53,244 bases of DNA from Pseudomonadota bacterium (GTDB lineage Bacteria; Bdellovibrionota_B; Oligoflexia; Oligoflexales; CAIYRB01). The stretch's first letter is position 1; every line of letters begins with the position of its first letter. The DNA lies in NCBI GenBank assembly GCA_026390435.1, contig JAPLFY010000037.1, forward strand, positions 1 to 53,244, in the 5' to 3' direction. The notes under the pieces were generated by a model. The model had not been told where the DNA came from. It made no database searches and was given only the letters and a program-made list of their open reading frames with translations. The position numbers were made by a program, and so were the translations under genes. This document shows positions 44,752-52,685 of this stretch, in pieces.

Positions 44752-45396
44752 ATGCGCTTATTCGGCCTAATACCAAAATTATTCGTCTGCTCTGTAGCTG
44801 CGCATACAGGTATGTTGGCAGGTGTTGCTATGCAATCATCGGTACAGCGTGATCTGGCTCGGCCAAGATCACAAATTGTGAATCTAAGTATCGTTGGTGG
44901 AGCGGCGCTGACTCAGTCTGCGCCCGGTGTGCGTGTAAGCCAACATTTGAAACGTCCTGCGATGGAGCAGAAGAAATTAGTTCCACCTCTTAAGCAGCGC
45001 GCAACTGAACCAACTAAGGCAGCCTTTCCATCACCTGAAGTTAACAGCGCGTCGTCCCCTGCTGCTTCAGCGAGTGGCTACTCAGATGGACTAACCACGA
45101 TAGACTCAGCGCGTGGGCCTAAACTGATTGCCGGCTCAGTGGAACGACCACCTTATACTGACGATGCGCGTGCAGCTCGATTTGAAGGAACGCTTGAAGT
45201 TGAAGTCACAACTAGTGAGGATGGCCAGGTATCCGAGGCTCGCCTGCTCAATCCAAGCGGACTAGACCTTGATCATGGAGTGATCGCAGCTGCTCGCCTA
45301 GCTATCTATAATCCACCGCTTGATTCAGATGGACGGCAGTTAGCTGGGCGAGCTCGTCTGAAATTTCGCTTCTACCTAGAAGCAGAGCGGCTCTGA
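44752..45396 (+). CDS. tonB: TonB-family energy transducer
   Basis: The 214-residue protein has the three-part TonB plan. The N-terminal helix LIPKLFVCSVAAHTGMLAGVAM has the Ser14-x3-His18 pair that couples TonB to ExbB/ExbD. A Pro/Lys/Ala-rich periplasmic spacer follows. The C-terminal TonB domain is RPPYTDDARAARFEGTLEVEVTTSEDGQVSEARLLNPSGLDLDHGVIAAARLA. It would carry proton-motive energy to outer-membrane receptors. No exbB/exbD genes are adjacent. Its TGA stop abuts the TAA stop of the convergent outer-membrane protein gene. Confidence 0.88.
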   Translation: MRLFGLIPKLFVCSVAAHTGMLAGVAMQSSVQRDLARPRSQIVNLSIVGGAALTQSAPGVRVSQHLKRPAMEQKKLVPPLKQRATEPTKAAFPSPEVNSASSPAASASGYSDGLTTIDSARGPKLIAGSVERPPYTDDARAARFEGTLEVEVTTSEDGQVSEARLLNPSGLDLDHGVIAAARLAIYNPPLDSDGRQLAGRARLKFRFYLEAERL

Positions 45397-46293
45397 TTAG
45401 CGTAGGTTGTGGCCAACAATCAGCCAGGTTTCTATTTGAGGTGCATCTTTTTGTACGCCAAATAGTGGTGCTAGGTCGATGTGAGTCGCTGGGGTAGGGC
45501 GCCACTGCAAGCTAGGACCAACAACTAGCTCTGGATGAAAATGACCGCGATTTTTGCTGGTATCCACCCATTCGCTTTTTACTTCCGCGCCTATGGAAAG
45601 AGTAGACACGAATGCGGTCGTACCTAAAGCCGCGGTCACGGCGAGTTCGCGTTCTTTGGCTACGCCCCATAATTCTTGCTCGTAGGCAAGGTTGGCGGAT
45701 GCGTGCAGATTAGGTGCGACTGTCTCACTGAGTAGTAAGCGAACTTCGCCTTTAGCTGGGTTGTTCTTGCGCGCATGGTACTCGAAGTACCAAGTTGGGT
45801 TGAGGGGTAAGACGCCCCAATCTGCCATCGCCCAGCGCAGTTCATACTGCTCACCTTCATGGTCAGTGAGGCGTTTGCCGTCACGGACCTCATTTTTTTG
45901 ATTGATGTAGAGATCGAGCTGGATGCGCCCAGGAAGGCCGTATTCAATTTCCTCTTGAATCAGGTAATCATTTGGCGTCCCATCGCGATATTTGTGAGCC
46001 TTAATCCACAATTCTGTGGTGAGGTTTCCAGCGGGTATGACATAGCTGCGTGTGGTTGGAAATACGCGCCGTGTGGTCCACACCGGCTGCCGGTAACTGC
46101 CGTAGAGGGCATCTGGAACAATGGCTTTGCCCGAGACATCTATGGTGTCCGAAGGGACCTGGTCGGACTTCGAGGTGTCTGCGGACCTGGTAGCATCTGC
46201 AGCCAAGCCACTTTGCGCTCCCACGCTCAGCCAAGCGGCAGCGGTTAGGCCAGCTAGCTTAAGACTTGGTTTTCTTGTCATCAGCTTCAACAT
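45397..46293 (-). CDS. Small outer-membrane beta-barrel protein with TonB-box-like N-terminus
   Basis: The 298-residue protein has a signal peptide ending near SGLAA, then SDTIDVSGKAI (about residues 48-57). This closely resembles a TonB box (D-T-I-x-V-x-G). The rest alternates polar and aromatic residues in the manner of beta strands (ELWIKAHKYRD, IQLDLYINQKNE, YELRWAMADWGV, TWYFEYHARK, ELAVTAALGTTAFVSTLSIGAEVKSEW, IDLAPLFGVQ). At under 250 residues the barrel is far smaller than a classical 22-strand TonB-dependent receptor and has no plug domain. GGAGG precedes the ATG. It faces tonB tail to tail. I do not recognise a named family. Confidence 0.7.
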   Translation of the reverse strand: MLKLMTRKPSLKLAGLTAAAWLSVGAQSGLAADATRSADTSKSDQVPSDTIDVSGKAIVPDALYGSYRQPVWTTRRVFPTTRSYVIPAGNLTTELWIKAHKYRDGTPNDYLIQEEIEYGLPGRIQLDLYINQKNEVRDGKRLTDHEGEQYELRWAMADWGVLPLNPTWYFEYHARKNNPAKGEVRLLLSETVAPNLHASANLAYEQELWGVAKERELAVTAALGTTAFVSTLSIGAEVKSEWVDTSKNRGHFHPELVVGPSLQWRPTPATHIDLAPLFGVQKDAPQIETWLIVGHNLR

Positions 46294-46574
46294 GAAACAC
46301 CTCCATGGTGGTTAATCGACTGACTAGTTCTAGCGCTTACTTGATTCGCACCACTGTTTTACTGGGGGTGCTGGAAAGACCGGGCTTGCCAAGCCCTTTG
46401 TGAGGGTTTGCGCCCTAAAGGCACTTAACTAGTTAATTTTTTTGTATAGTTCTCTATTAGAATAGCAGCTTCCGGTGAGATTTGAAGAGAACTGCCTGGT
46501 TTTTGATTTTTATAATTAATATTAACGTCTTACGTTTTTTTTCTGCGGCAGAGGGCCGGTGCTAACACCAGTAG

Positions 46575-46603
46575 TTGAAAATGATTCTCAATTTTATTAT
46601 ACA
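46575..46603 (+). promoter_or_regulatory. Promoter of bfd with an overlapping Fur box
   Basis: TTGAAA (46575-46580) and TATACA (46598-46603) are spaced by 17 bases. GAAAATGATTCTCAATTTT (46577-46595) matches the 19-bp Fur consensus at about 13 positions and fills the spacer. This predicts repression by iron-loaded Fur. The 46294-46659 gap otherwise contains two short hairpins (GGGCTT/AAGCCC near 46382-46396 and AGGG/CCCT near 46403) and no gene. Confidence 0.7.
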
Positions 46604-46659
46604 ATATGCCGATAAGGGCATTGAGGGCGGGAGCCCCAAACAACGCCTAGGAGTTTCTT

Positions 46660-46875
46660 ATGGTGGTGTGTTTGTGTAAGGGTGTGTCGGACAAAAAGAT
46701 CAAGTCGCTGCTAGAGAGTGGAGCTACGTGTCTCCGCGACGTTATGACGTCGAGTCAGGCTGGAAGCGACTGTGGTTCTTGTATCTGTCAGCTCAAGGAA
46801 ATGGTGCGAAAGTCCCAACAAAGAAATGGCGCAGCCACAAGTGGCAACGCCGCTCCCGATACTAACTGCGGCTAG
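46660..46875 (+). CDS. bfd: Bacterioferritin-associated ferredoxin
   Basis: Bfd is a small [2Fe-2S] protein that reduces bacterioferritin to release stored iron. The 71-residue product has the four ligand cysteines at the positions known from Bfd: Cys4 and Cys6 in VVCLCKGVSD, Cys38 and Cys41 in GSDCGSCICQL. GGAG lies eight bases before the ATG. A Fur box in the promoter predicts expression under iron limitation, when iron must be mobilised. It converges with bfr, only three bases between the stops. The last 20 residues are an unusual Gly/Ala/Asn-rich tail. Confidence 0.93.
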   Translation: MVVCLCKGVSDKKIKSLLESGATCLRDVMTSSQAGSDCGSCICQLKEMVRKSQQRNGAATSGNAAPDTNCG

Positions 46876-46878
46876 CTG

Positions 46879-47352
46879 TTAGTCCTTATGCATCTGCTCG
46901 GCTAAATAAGCCGTTTTACCAAGCTCTTTAATCAGTCCAAGCTGTGCTTCCAACCAATCGACGTGCTTCTCTTCGTCAGATAAAATATGCTCGAAAAGTT
47001 CACGCGTGGTGTGGTCGGTAGCCTCAAAGCAGACTTTAATTGCGGCTTTTAGGTTAGTCATTGCCGAGTGCTCAAGGGCCAGGTCGGATTCAAACTGCTC
47101 GGGTACTGTTTCGCCGATGTTGAGTTTACCCAACTTTTGGAGATTCGGTAGGCCCTCTAAAAACAGAATGCGGTCAGTCAGTGCCTGAGCATGTTTCATT
47201 TCATCGATAGACTCAGCCCAAACTTTGTCGGCGATGCGCTCATAGCCCCAGTTTTTGGCCATGCGAGCATGCAGGAAGTATTGGTTAATCGCGGTTAGCT
47301 CACCTGTAAGAATTTCGTTAAGCGCGTCTATGACTCGCGGATCGCCCTTCAT
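46879..47352 (-). CDS. bfr: Bacterioferritin
   Basis: Bfr is the haem-containing 24-subunit iron store. The 157-residue protein has the ferroxidase ligands Glu18 (TGELTAINQYF), Glu51 and His54 (DEMKHA), a mid-chain Glu (LALEHSAM) and the last Glu/His pair (DEEKHVDW), plus the haem-ligand Met52. These are the full set for an active centre. GAGG lies before the ATG. It faces bfd, its reductant partner, tail to tail, so the pair can be oppositely regulated (bfd by Fur). No Fur box was seen in front of bfr. Confidence 0.95.
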   Translation of the reverse strand: MKGDPRVIDALNEILTGELTAINQYFLHARMAKNWGYERIADKVWAESIDEMKHAQALTDRILFLEGLPNLQKLGKLNIGETVPEQFESDLALEHSAMTNLKAAIKVCFEATDHTTRELFEHILSDEEKHVDWLEAQLGLIKELGKTAYLAEQMHKD

Positions 47353-47439
47353 CCATTCACCTCATTAGTAGCTAAGCGTGCATTCAGCCTTCTCGTAATT
47401 AGAACATTTGAAACTGCCTGCCAATACTTAGTGAATCAC

Positions 47440-48204
47440 CTAAGGTCTCGGAGTGACCAGCTCACCATCTGCCGAAGGCCAGTGAATGGGTCTCTGGGCA
47501 GCGAGGAAGTCGCTAACGAAAGGTGCCGCTGGGTGCCGCACTAAGTCGGTGAAGGTGCCTTTCTGGACAATGTGGCCAGAGTTCATCATGACAATGTGAT
47601 CACCGAGAAATGCGGCTTCAGCCAAGTCATGCGTGACTAGCACCACGGTCTTTTGTAGGTCAGTAAAGATCGACTTGAGGTCCGACTGCAAGTCAGCCCT
47701 GATCATGGGATCGAGTGCTCCCATAGGCTCGTCGAGTAAAACGATGCCTGGATCCAGGACGAGAGCGCGTATCATGCTCACCCTCTGCTTCTGACCACCA
47801 GACAGTTCCGAAGGGTATCGCTGTAGCATGTCGGTCTGTAATTTAGTCATCTCGAGTAGTGGCCCGAGGCGCTCTCGCGCTGCCGCTTCCACTTTAAAAT
47901 AGCGTGCGGCAAGCAAAATGTTGTCTAGAGCCGTGAGATGCGGAAACAAGCCGCCGTCCTGAGTCACGTAGCCCAGTTTTCGGCGCATAGCGAGAACGTT
48001 GTCGCGCGTCAATGTCGTGCCATCGATGCTAATCGTCCCGGAATCCGGCCAAGTAAGCCCCATTAATAGGCGGAGTAGTGTCGATTTGCCGCAGCCGCTC
48101 AAACCAAGCAGGATCGTGGTTTGCCCTTTGGGGCATTCTACGTCTAAAGGTCCTAAGACACGCTGTCCAGCGAATGACTTGGTGATCTGAACGGCACTTA
48201 ACAT
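47440..48204 (-). CDS. ABC transporter ATP-binding protein without adjacent permease
   Basis: The 254-residue ATPase has Walker A GLSGCGKSTL, the Q-loop GYVTQDGGLFPHLTALDNI, the signature LSGGQKQRV, Walker B IVLLDEPMGALDP and the H-loop THDLAEA. The Q-loop with QDGGLFPH and the late KGTFTDLVRHPAAPFVSDFLA resemble osmoprotectant/glycine-betaine (OpuA/OpuC) and quaternary-amine importers. No CBS domain is present. Neither flank holds a permease or binding protein, so its partners are encoded elsewhere or it belongs to another process. A perfect GCACCAA-GTA-TTGGTGC dyad (48232-48248) lies 28 bases upstream. Confidence 0.83.
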   Translation of the reverse strand: MLSAVQITKSFAGQRVLGPLDVECPKGQTTILLGLSGCGKSTLLRLLMGLTWPDSGTISIDGTTLTRDNVLAMRRKLGYVTQDGGLFPHLTALDNILLAARYFKVEAAARERLGPLLEMTKLQTDMLQRYPSELSGGQKQRVSMIRALVLDPGIVLLDEPMGALDPMIRADLQSDLKSIFTDLQKTVVLVTHDLAEAAFLGDHIVMMNSGHIVQKGTFTDLVRHPAAPFVSDFLAAQRPIHWPSADGELVTPRP

Positions 48205-48231
48205 CAGGATGTCCTACAAAATTCGGGCTGC

Positions 48232-48248
48232 GCACCAAGTATTGGTGC
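48232..48248. promoter_or_regulatory. Perfect 7-bp dyad upstream of the orphan ATPase gene
   Basis: GCACCAA and TTGGTGC form a perfect palindrome around GTA, 28 bases before the ATPase start and 91 bases after the pyruvate-kinase-like stop. It has the size of a dimeric repressor site. The rest of the 48205-48338 gap shows nothing I can name. Confidence 0.35.
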
Positions 48249-48338
48249 CTCGCAACTGAACTGCGATAGGGGCCCAGGATTGCATCCCTAATCGCCAACG
48301 TCAAGCCACCAAAGATTTAGGCAACCTACCAATAAGAC

Positions 48339-50171
48339 TCAGGTATGCGTGCTCACTAGTTTTAGGGGCCGATAAAGTTGACGCTTCTTGTACTGGTGCG
48401 CTTCCATTCGTACGAGTATGGAATCAAGAGTGTGTAGAGCATCTTCAATGAAGGGCCCTTTATTCAGCATGACGCATTCTGCCCGCACCGACATGGCAGC
48501 ATCGGTCACTTCGGAGCGCGTCGGAAACCCTGTTTTTGCTAGAGACTCTAGGACCTGAGTTGCCCATATCACTGGGATATGAGCTGCCTCGGCTAGCCAG
48601 AGGATTTCCTCTTGTACTTCAGCCAGTCGGGCAAAGCCTATTTCGACGGCGAGATCTCCGCGGGCGATCATGAGCGCCAAATTACGCTTACCTAGAAAAT
48701 CCAAAAGAATGGCTGGTATCGCTTCAAATCCGGCGCGAGTCTCAATTTTAATGATGAGTCCAATATCGGGTCGTCTGATCTGACGTTCCAGTGTTCTCAC
48801 ATCTTCAACTGAGCGGATGAAAGATAAACTCAGGATGTCTGCGTGCTCTTCAGCAAAGCTGAGAGCAGCGGAGTCGGCCTCAGTGAACGCGGGGACCTTT
48901 AAGTCTGCATCAGGAATATTGATGCCCATGTCGCCATGCAAGCGAGCTGTCCCACGAGCCGCCCGTTCCAGGCGTAATACTGCATAAGTTGGTGCCAATG
49001 TTTCAATGCGGGCAACAATTTTACCATCGTCAAACATGACTGCCATGTCATTTTTAAGCGCACCAAAGATCGCGGGCATGGTGCAGCCAAGCCGAGGTAA
49101 TTCGGGGTGATCGGCGAGGGCCTCTGTGGGAGTAGAGCAAAGAATGAATTTAGCACCAATCCCGATCAATACGCTGAAATCTCTGGAAGGTAGATTCTTG
49201 CAAACAAAGGTGATTTTTTTCGCGCCGCTTGCGTCTTTGATCAGCAGTTCGGTCATCTCGCCAATATAAGCGGTACGATCCAGTTCACCAATAATGCCTA
49301 GAGTCGCATCCTTTGATTTAATACGAATGGAGCGTGGGCGACCACGTGTGTCTTCAAACTCGAGCTGGTCGCCTTCGGCGATCTTGCCCTCTATCTCAGG
49401 TGGGATAGGTAACGTTGGTATACTGGTCAAAGTTGAGCTGCTGGAGGGAGATGATCCAATGCGTACCTGACAGGGGGTGGTGACTCTGCCAAACTCGTCC
49501 CGTTGAGGTTGAAGTTTTATGACGTGCGCGCCCTCGGATAAGGCAAGCGTCCTCATCTTCGGTCCTGGCAGATCTACTGCAATACGTAAGGCTAAATCAG
49601 CATCCTTTGAAGCTCGTCTAGCGCGTTCAGATATCATACGCCATTCATCTGGCGTTCCGTGTGCAGCATTGATGCGTAACATGTTCATTCCTGCCTTCAG
49701 CATACGCCTAAGCCAGGATTCATCAGCGACATCTGCCGAAGGTGCGGTGACCATGATGTAGACGTGGCGAGACTGCGGCTTGGGGCCAAAGATCGCTCGG
49801 GTATGGGTGTGCAGAAGGCTTTCGGACTCAGACCAGGTTAGCGGTAACACGGCTGGCACTTGATCACCAATTTGAACCAACTCCGGTGCCTGATTCGCCT
49901 CGCTTGCAGTTAATAAAAGCCGGACTTTGCGCAAATTCCCGAGGACGTAGCCTTCGGCTCGGCCTAGAGAGGACAGGCCGTGGTCAGCAAGCTCAAGCTG
50001 CAGTTTGCGGATGTCTAACTCTCGCAGTGCCATGTAATGAATCAGATTTCTTAGGCTTGCTTGCCACTCCGGCCGGGCTGCTGAGATGATTTTAGATCTC
50101 CGCGCCTCGGCACTGACAATGTGAGATTCAATGGCGAGTAACTTGTCGCTCATCGATTTTTGGTTCGCCAT
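48339..50171 (-). CDS. Pyruvate-kinase-like protein with N-terminal extension, no allosteric C-domain
   Basis: The 610-residue protein aligns to the catalytic barrel of pyruvate kinase from about residue 145. RINAAHG (166-172) stands for RxNFSHG, DLPGPKMRT for DTKGPEIRT, IIKIETRAGF holds the catalytic Lys475, ARGDLAVE holds metal-ligand Asp506, and WATQVLESLAKTGFPTRSEVTDAAM corresponds to the ATQMLESM...PTRAEVSDVA segment. Two normal potassium ligands (Ser in NFSHG, Thr in DTKG) are Ala and Leu. The first 140 residues are helical and unique. The C-terminal regulatory domain is missing. AAGGG lies eight bases before the ATG at 50171. It may have altered or no kinase activity. Confidence 0.8.
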   Translation of the reverse strand: MANQKSMSDKLLAIESHIVSAEARRSKIISAARPEWQASLRNLIHYMALRELDIRKLQLELADHGLSSLGRAEGYVLGNLRKVRLLLTASEANQAPELVQIGDQVPAVLPLTWSESESLLHTHTRAIFGPKPQSRHVYIMVTAPSADVADESWLRRMLKAGMNMLRINAAHGTPDEWRMISERARRASKDADLALRIAVDLPGPKMRTLALSEGAHVIKLQPQRDEFGRVTTPCQVRIGSSPSSSSTLTSIPTLPIPPEIEGKIAEGDQLEFEDTRGRPRSIRIKSKDATLGIIGELDRTAYIGEMTELLIKDASGAKKITFVCKNLPSRDFSVLIGIGAKFILCSTPTEALADHPELPRLGCTMPAIFGALKNDMAVMFDDGKIVARIETLAPTYAVLRLERAARGTARLHGDMGINIPDADLKVPAFTEADSAALSFAEEHADILSLSFIRSVEDVRTLERQIRRPDIGLIIKIETRAGFEAIPAILLDFLGKRNLALMIARGDLAVEIGFARLAEVQEEILWLAEAAHIPVIWATQVLESLAKTGFPTRSEVTDAAMSVRAECVMLNKGPFIEDALHTLDSILVRMEAHQYKKRQLYRPLKLVSTHT

Positions 50172-50363
50172 TGCTTGGCCCTTATCGCTACTTGTGTGCA
50201 ATATCACGCAAACTGATGCGGGCATGCACAGAGCATTTATGGGTGATGCATGGTGCGTGCCATTTGTGCAAAATAATGAGCATCATTTATTTCGGACATA
50301 TTTTTACGAAACATAATAAAATGAAGGCCTTGTCGTCTGTTGCTCATTGGCGAGGGGAATTCA

Positions 50364-51485
50364 GTGACCAAGCAAATGATCATAGAGTCTCCGACGCTCC
50401 TCGATCGTTTAGTTCGCGGGACTAACGAGTGGGCTTTAATTGATGTCCGCGCTCCATCTGAATGGGATAAAGCATCCATACCTGGTTTTGTAAATCTCCC
50501 GATTCTGAATGATTCTGAGCGTCACCTTGTTGGCATTGCCTATAAGCAACATGGGCAAGATGCAGCAATTAAACTTGCCCTCGAGCTAACTGCTCCACAC
50601 CAGCAATCCAGAATTGAAGGCTGGTATCAGGCTGTGCAATCCAGTCCGATTAAACAGGGCGTAGTCATGTGCTGGCGTGGCGGACTCAGGTCACGTACGG
50701 CATGTCAGCGTATAGCCGAGGCGGGCGCTGTGACCTTGCAGCTGGCCGGTGGCTATAAAGCCATTCGCAACGAATTACTGAAGCACCTCGTTGCTCCGCC
50801 ATCTTGCCTAGTCCTTACTGGTCTAACAGGATCTGGCAAAACTTCACTAATTCGCCAACTAAATGCTTCGGGAAGTGGCATCAGTAGGGCTATTGATTTA
50901 GAGCTGGCAGCGGGTCACCGAGGTAGTGCCTTTGGAGCTGGTGACTTTGAAGTGCAGCCTTCGCAGGCTAGATTTGAAAATAACCTTGCTTTGCAAATCA
51001 TGCGAGGGATGCTCGCGACCAGTGAGCTTTTGATTGAAGATGAAAGTCGCACGATCGGGAATATCTCAGTTCCGGATGCGTTATATAAAGTGATAGTGAC
51101 CGCCCCAGTCGTAGTTCTTGATGAGCCCTTACATGTGCGTAGTGCAAATATTGCTCAGGAGTATTTGCAAGCACCTTTGGATCGTGGAGTGCCACTTGAA
51201 GTCCTGCATGAAAAGGCCAAGCAAGCTCTCTCGTCGATAAGTCGACGTCTAGATGTCTTCGGACCAAAGTTGCGAGAGCAGATGGATGACGCATTCAGAT
51301 ACGGCAGAGATTTGCAGCGCCATCAAGAATGGATTGAAGCTCTACTAGCTCATTACTATGACAAAAGTTACCATCACTCCGTCAACCGGCTGAAGCGGCC
51401 AACGCTGTTTCAGGGTGATCGACTTAGTTGTCAGGCATGGCTCGAGGATTATTTCTCAAAGAGATCCATGCCAGTCGCAGGGTGA
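50364..51485 (+). CDS. selU: tRNA 2-selenouridine synthase
   Basis: SelU (MnmH) replaces sulfur of 2-thiouridine at the wobble position of some tRNAs by selenium, via a geranylated intermediate and selenophosphate. The 373-residue protein has an N-terminal rhodanese domain with Cys103 in VVMCWRGGLRSRTAC and a P-loop GLTGSGKTS (about 153-161), then WALIDVRAPSEWDKASIPG earlier and the family's RIEGWYQAV. The start is GTG at 50364 with GAGGGG seven bases upstream. It is divergent from the pyruvate-kinase-like gene and abuts the convergent methyltransferase gene (stop codons adjacent). Implies selenophosphate synthesis elsewhere in the genome. Confidence 0.9.
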   Translation: MTKQMIIESPTLLDRLVRGTNEWALIDVRAPSEWDKASIPGFVNLPILNDSERHLVGIAYKQHGQDAAIKLALELTAPHQQSRIEGWYQAVQSSPIKQGVVMCWRGGLRSRTACQRIAEAGAVTLQLAGGYKAIRNELLKHLVAPPSCLVLTGLTGSGKTSLIRQLNASGSGISRAIDLELAAGHRGSAFGAGDFEVQPSQARFENNLALQIMRGMLATSELLIEDESRTIGNISVPDALYKVIVTAPVVVLDEPLHVRSANIAQEYLQAPLDRGVPLEVLHEKAKQALSSISRRLDVFGPKLREQMDDAFRYGRDLQRHQEWIEALLAHYYDKSYHHSVNRLKRPTLFQGDRLSCQAWLEDYFSKRSMPVAG

Positions 51486-52685
51486 TTAGAGGAGGCGCGC
51501 CCAAACGGCCTTTAAGTAACGTCCTTCATCAACATGCGCGAGGAATGGATGGTCTGGAGCAGCGCCACTGAGGCGGAACACCTGCGCATCGCGCCGCTCG
51601 TCGCGTGCTGCTTGCCGGATCGTACTTAAGAACTGTTCTTCACTGATGAGGCCGCTACACGAGCAGCTAAGCAGGATGCCTCCTGGTTTAACTATTTGCA
51701 TTGCTAGTCGGTTGAGGCGCCAGTACTCGCCAAGCGCGGCATCAACTTTATCAGCTGAACGTGTTTGCTTGGCCGGATCTAAGATGACGACATCGTAGCG
51801 CTCACCGCGCTGCGCCGCCTGCTTCATATAATCAGCGGCATCGGCTGCGTGAAAGTTAATGTCGACGTTATTTAATGTCGCATTTGATCTGGCCGTCGTG
51901 AGTGCTTCAGCATCATCCAAATCGATGCCAGTGACCGTCTTTGCCTTGCCTATGACCTTCGCATACAGGCCGAAACCGCCCGAATGACAGCATACATCGA
52001 GTACATCTTTGCCTTCGCAAAGTTCTGCAAGGAGTCGGCGATTGTCCCGTTGATCGGCAAAAAATCCAGTCTTGTGTTTTGAACCGACGGCAACATGAAA
52101 GCGCACGCCTTGTTCTTCAATAACCACAGGTTCTGGCGCGGGCATCTCCCAGCAGTCAAATGACTCTTGTTTTTGTATGCGCGATTCAGCAAACCAGTAA
52201 ACGCGTGTTTGCGGAAAGTGCTCCAGCAGCACTTGTTTAATCACCTCGCGCTGACGAAACATCCCTGCCGACGTAAATTGAATGGCTAGAATATCGCCCA
52301 GGAGATCGACGATCAGCCCACTTAGTCCGTCACCTTCGGAATGAATGAGGCGCATGCCAGTCGTTTTTTGAAACAAACCCAGATCACGTCGCCAGGTGAT
52401 GGCTTGCTTGATACGCCGACTAAAAAAATCGGCATCAACCACCTCATTCTGGTCTGTCGTTAAGAGGCGCACGCCAATGCGAGCATGGCCGTTGTAAAAT
52501 CCACGCCCGACAAACTTACCGTCCTGGCCAATCACTTCTACTACGCTTCCGGGCGGAATGCGCTCCGTTGGCTTAGCTACAATGCGGGTAAAGATCCAAG
52601 GGTGCTGGATGCGGAATGGTTGGGTTAATCGCACTGTGGTCAGTGCTGATGTTGTCGGCGTAGTCGATGTTGTCGGTTTGGTCAT
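51486..52685 (-). CDS. Class I SAM-dependent rRNA methyltransferase, RlmI-like
   Basis: The 399-residue enzyme has an N-terminal PUA-like RNA-binding part (LTQPFRIQHPWIFTRIV, GSVVEVIGQDGKFVGRGFYNGHARIGVRLL), an EEHEAD-like linker (GDGLSGLIVDLLGDILAIQF) and a Rossmann methyltransferase (DVCCHSGGFGLYA, VTGIDLDDAEALT, DVVILDPAKQTRSA, GGILLSCSCSGLI). RlmI methylates C5 of a cytosine in 23S rRNA; other members of this family differ in target. The normal DPP motif reads DPA. The ATG at 52685 follows GAGGAG and overlaps the pseudouridine synthase stop (ATGA), so both RNA-modifying genes are coupled. The longer reading from 52709 is less likely. Confidence 0.88.
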   Translation of the reverse strand: MTKPTTSTTPTTSALTTVRLTQPFRIQHPWIFTRIVAKPTERIPPGSVVEVIGQDGKFVGRGFYNGHARIGVRLLTTDQNEVVDADFFSRRIKQAITWRRDLGLFQKTTGMRLIHSEGDGLSGLIVDLLGDILAIQFTSAGMFRQREVIKQVLLEHFPQTRVYWFAESRIQKQESFDCWEMPAPEPVVIEEQGVRFHVAVGSKHKTGFFADQRDNRRLLAELCEGKDVLDVCCHSGGFGLYAKVIGKAKTVTGIDLDDAEALTTARSNATLNNVDINFHAADAADYMKQAAQRGERYDVVILDPAKQTRSADKVDAALGEYWRLNRLAMQIVKPGGILLSCSCSGLISEEQFLSTIRQAARDERRDAQVFRLSGAAPDHPFLAHVDEGRYLKAVWARLL

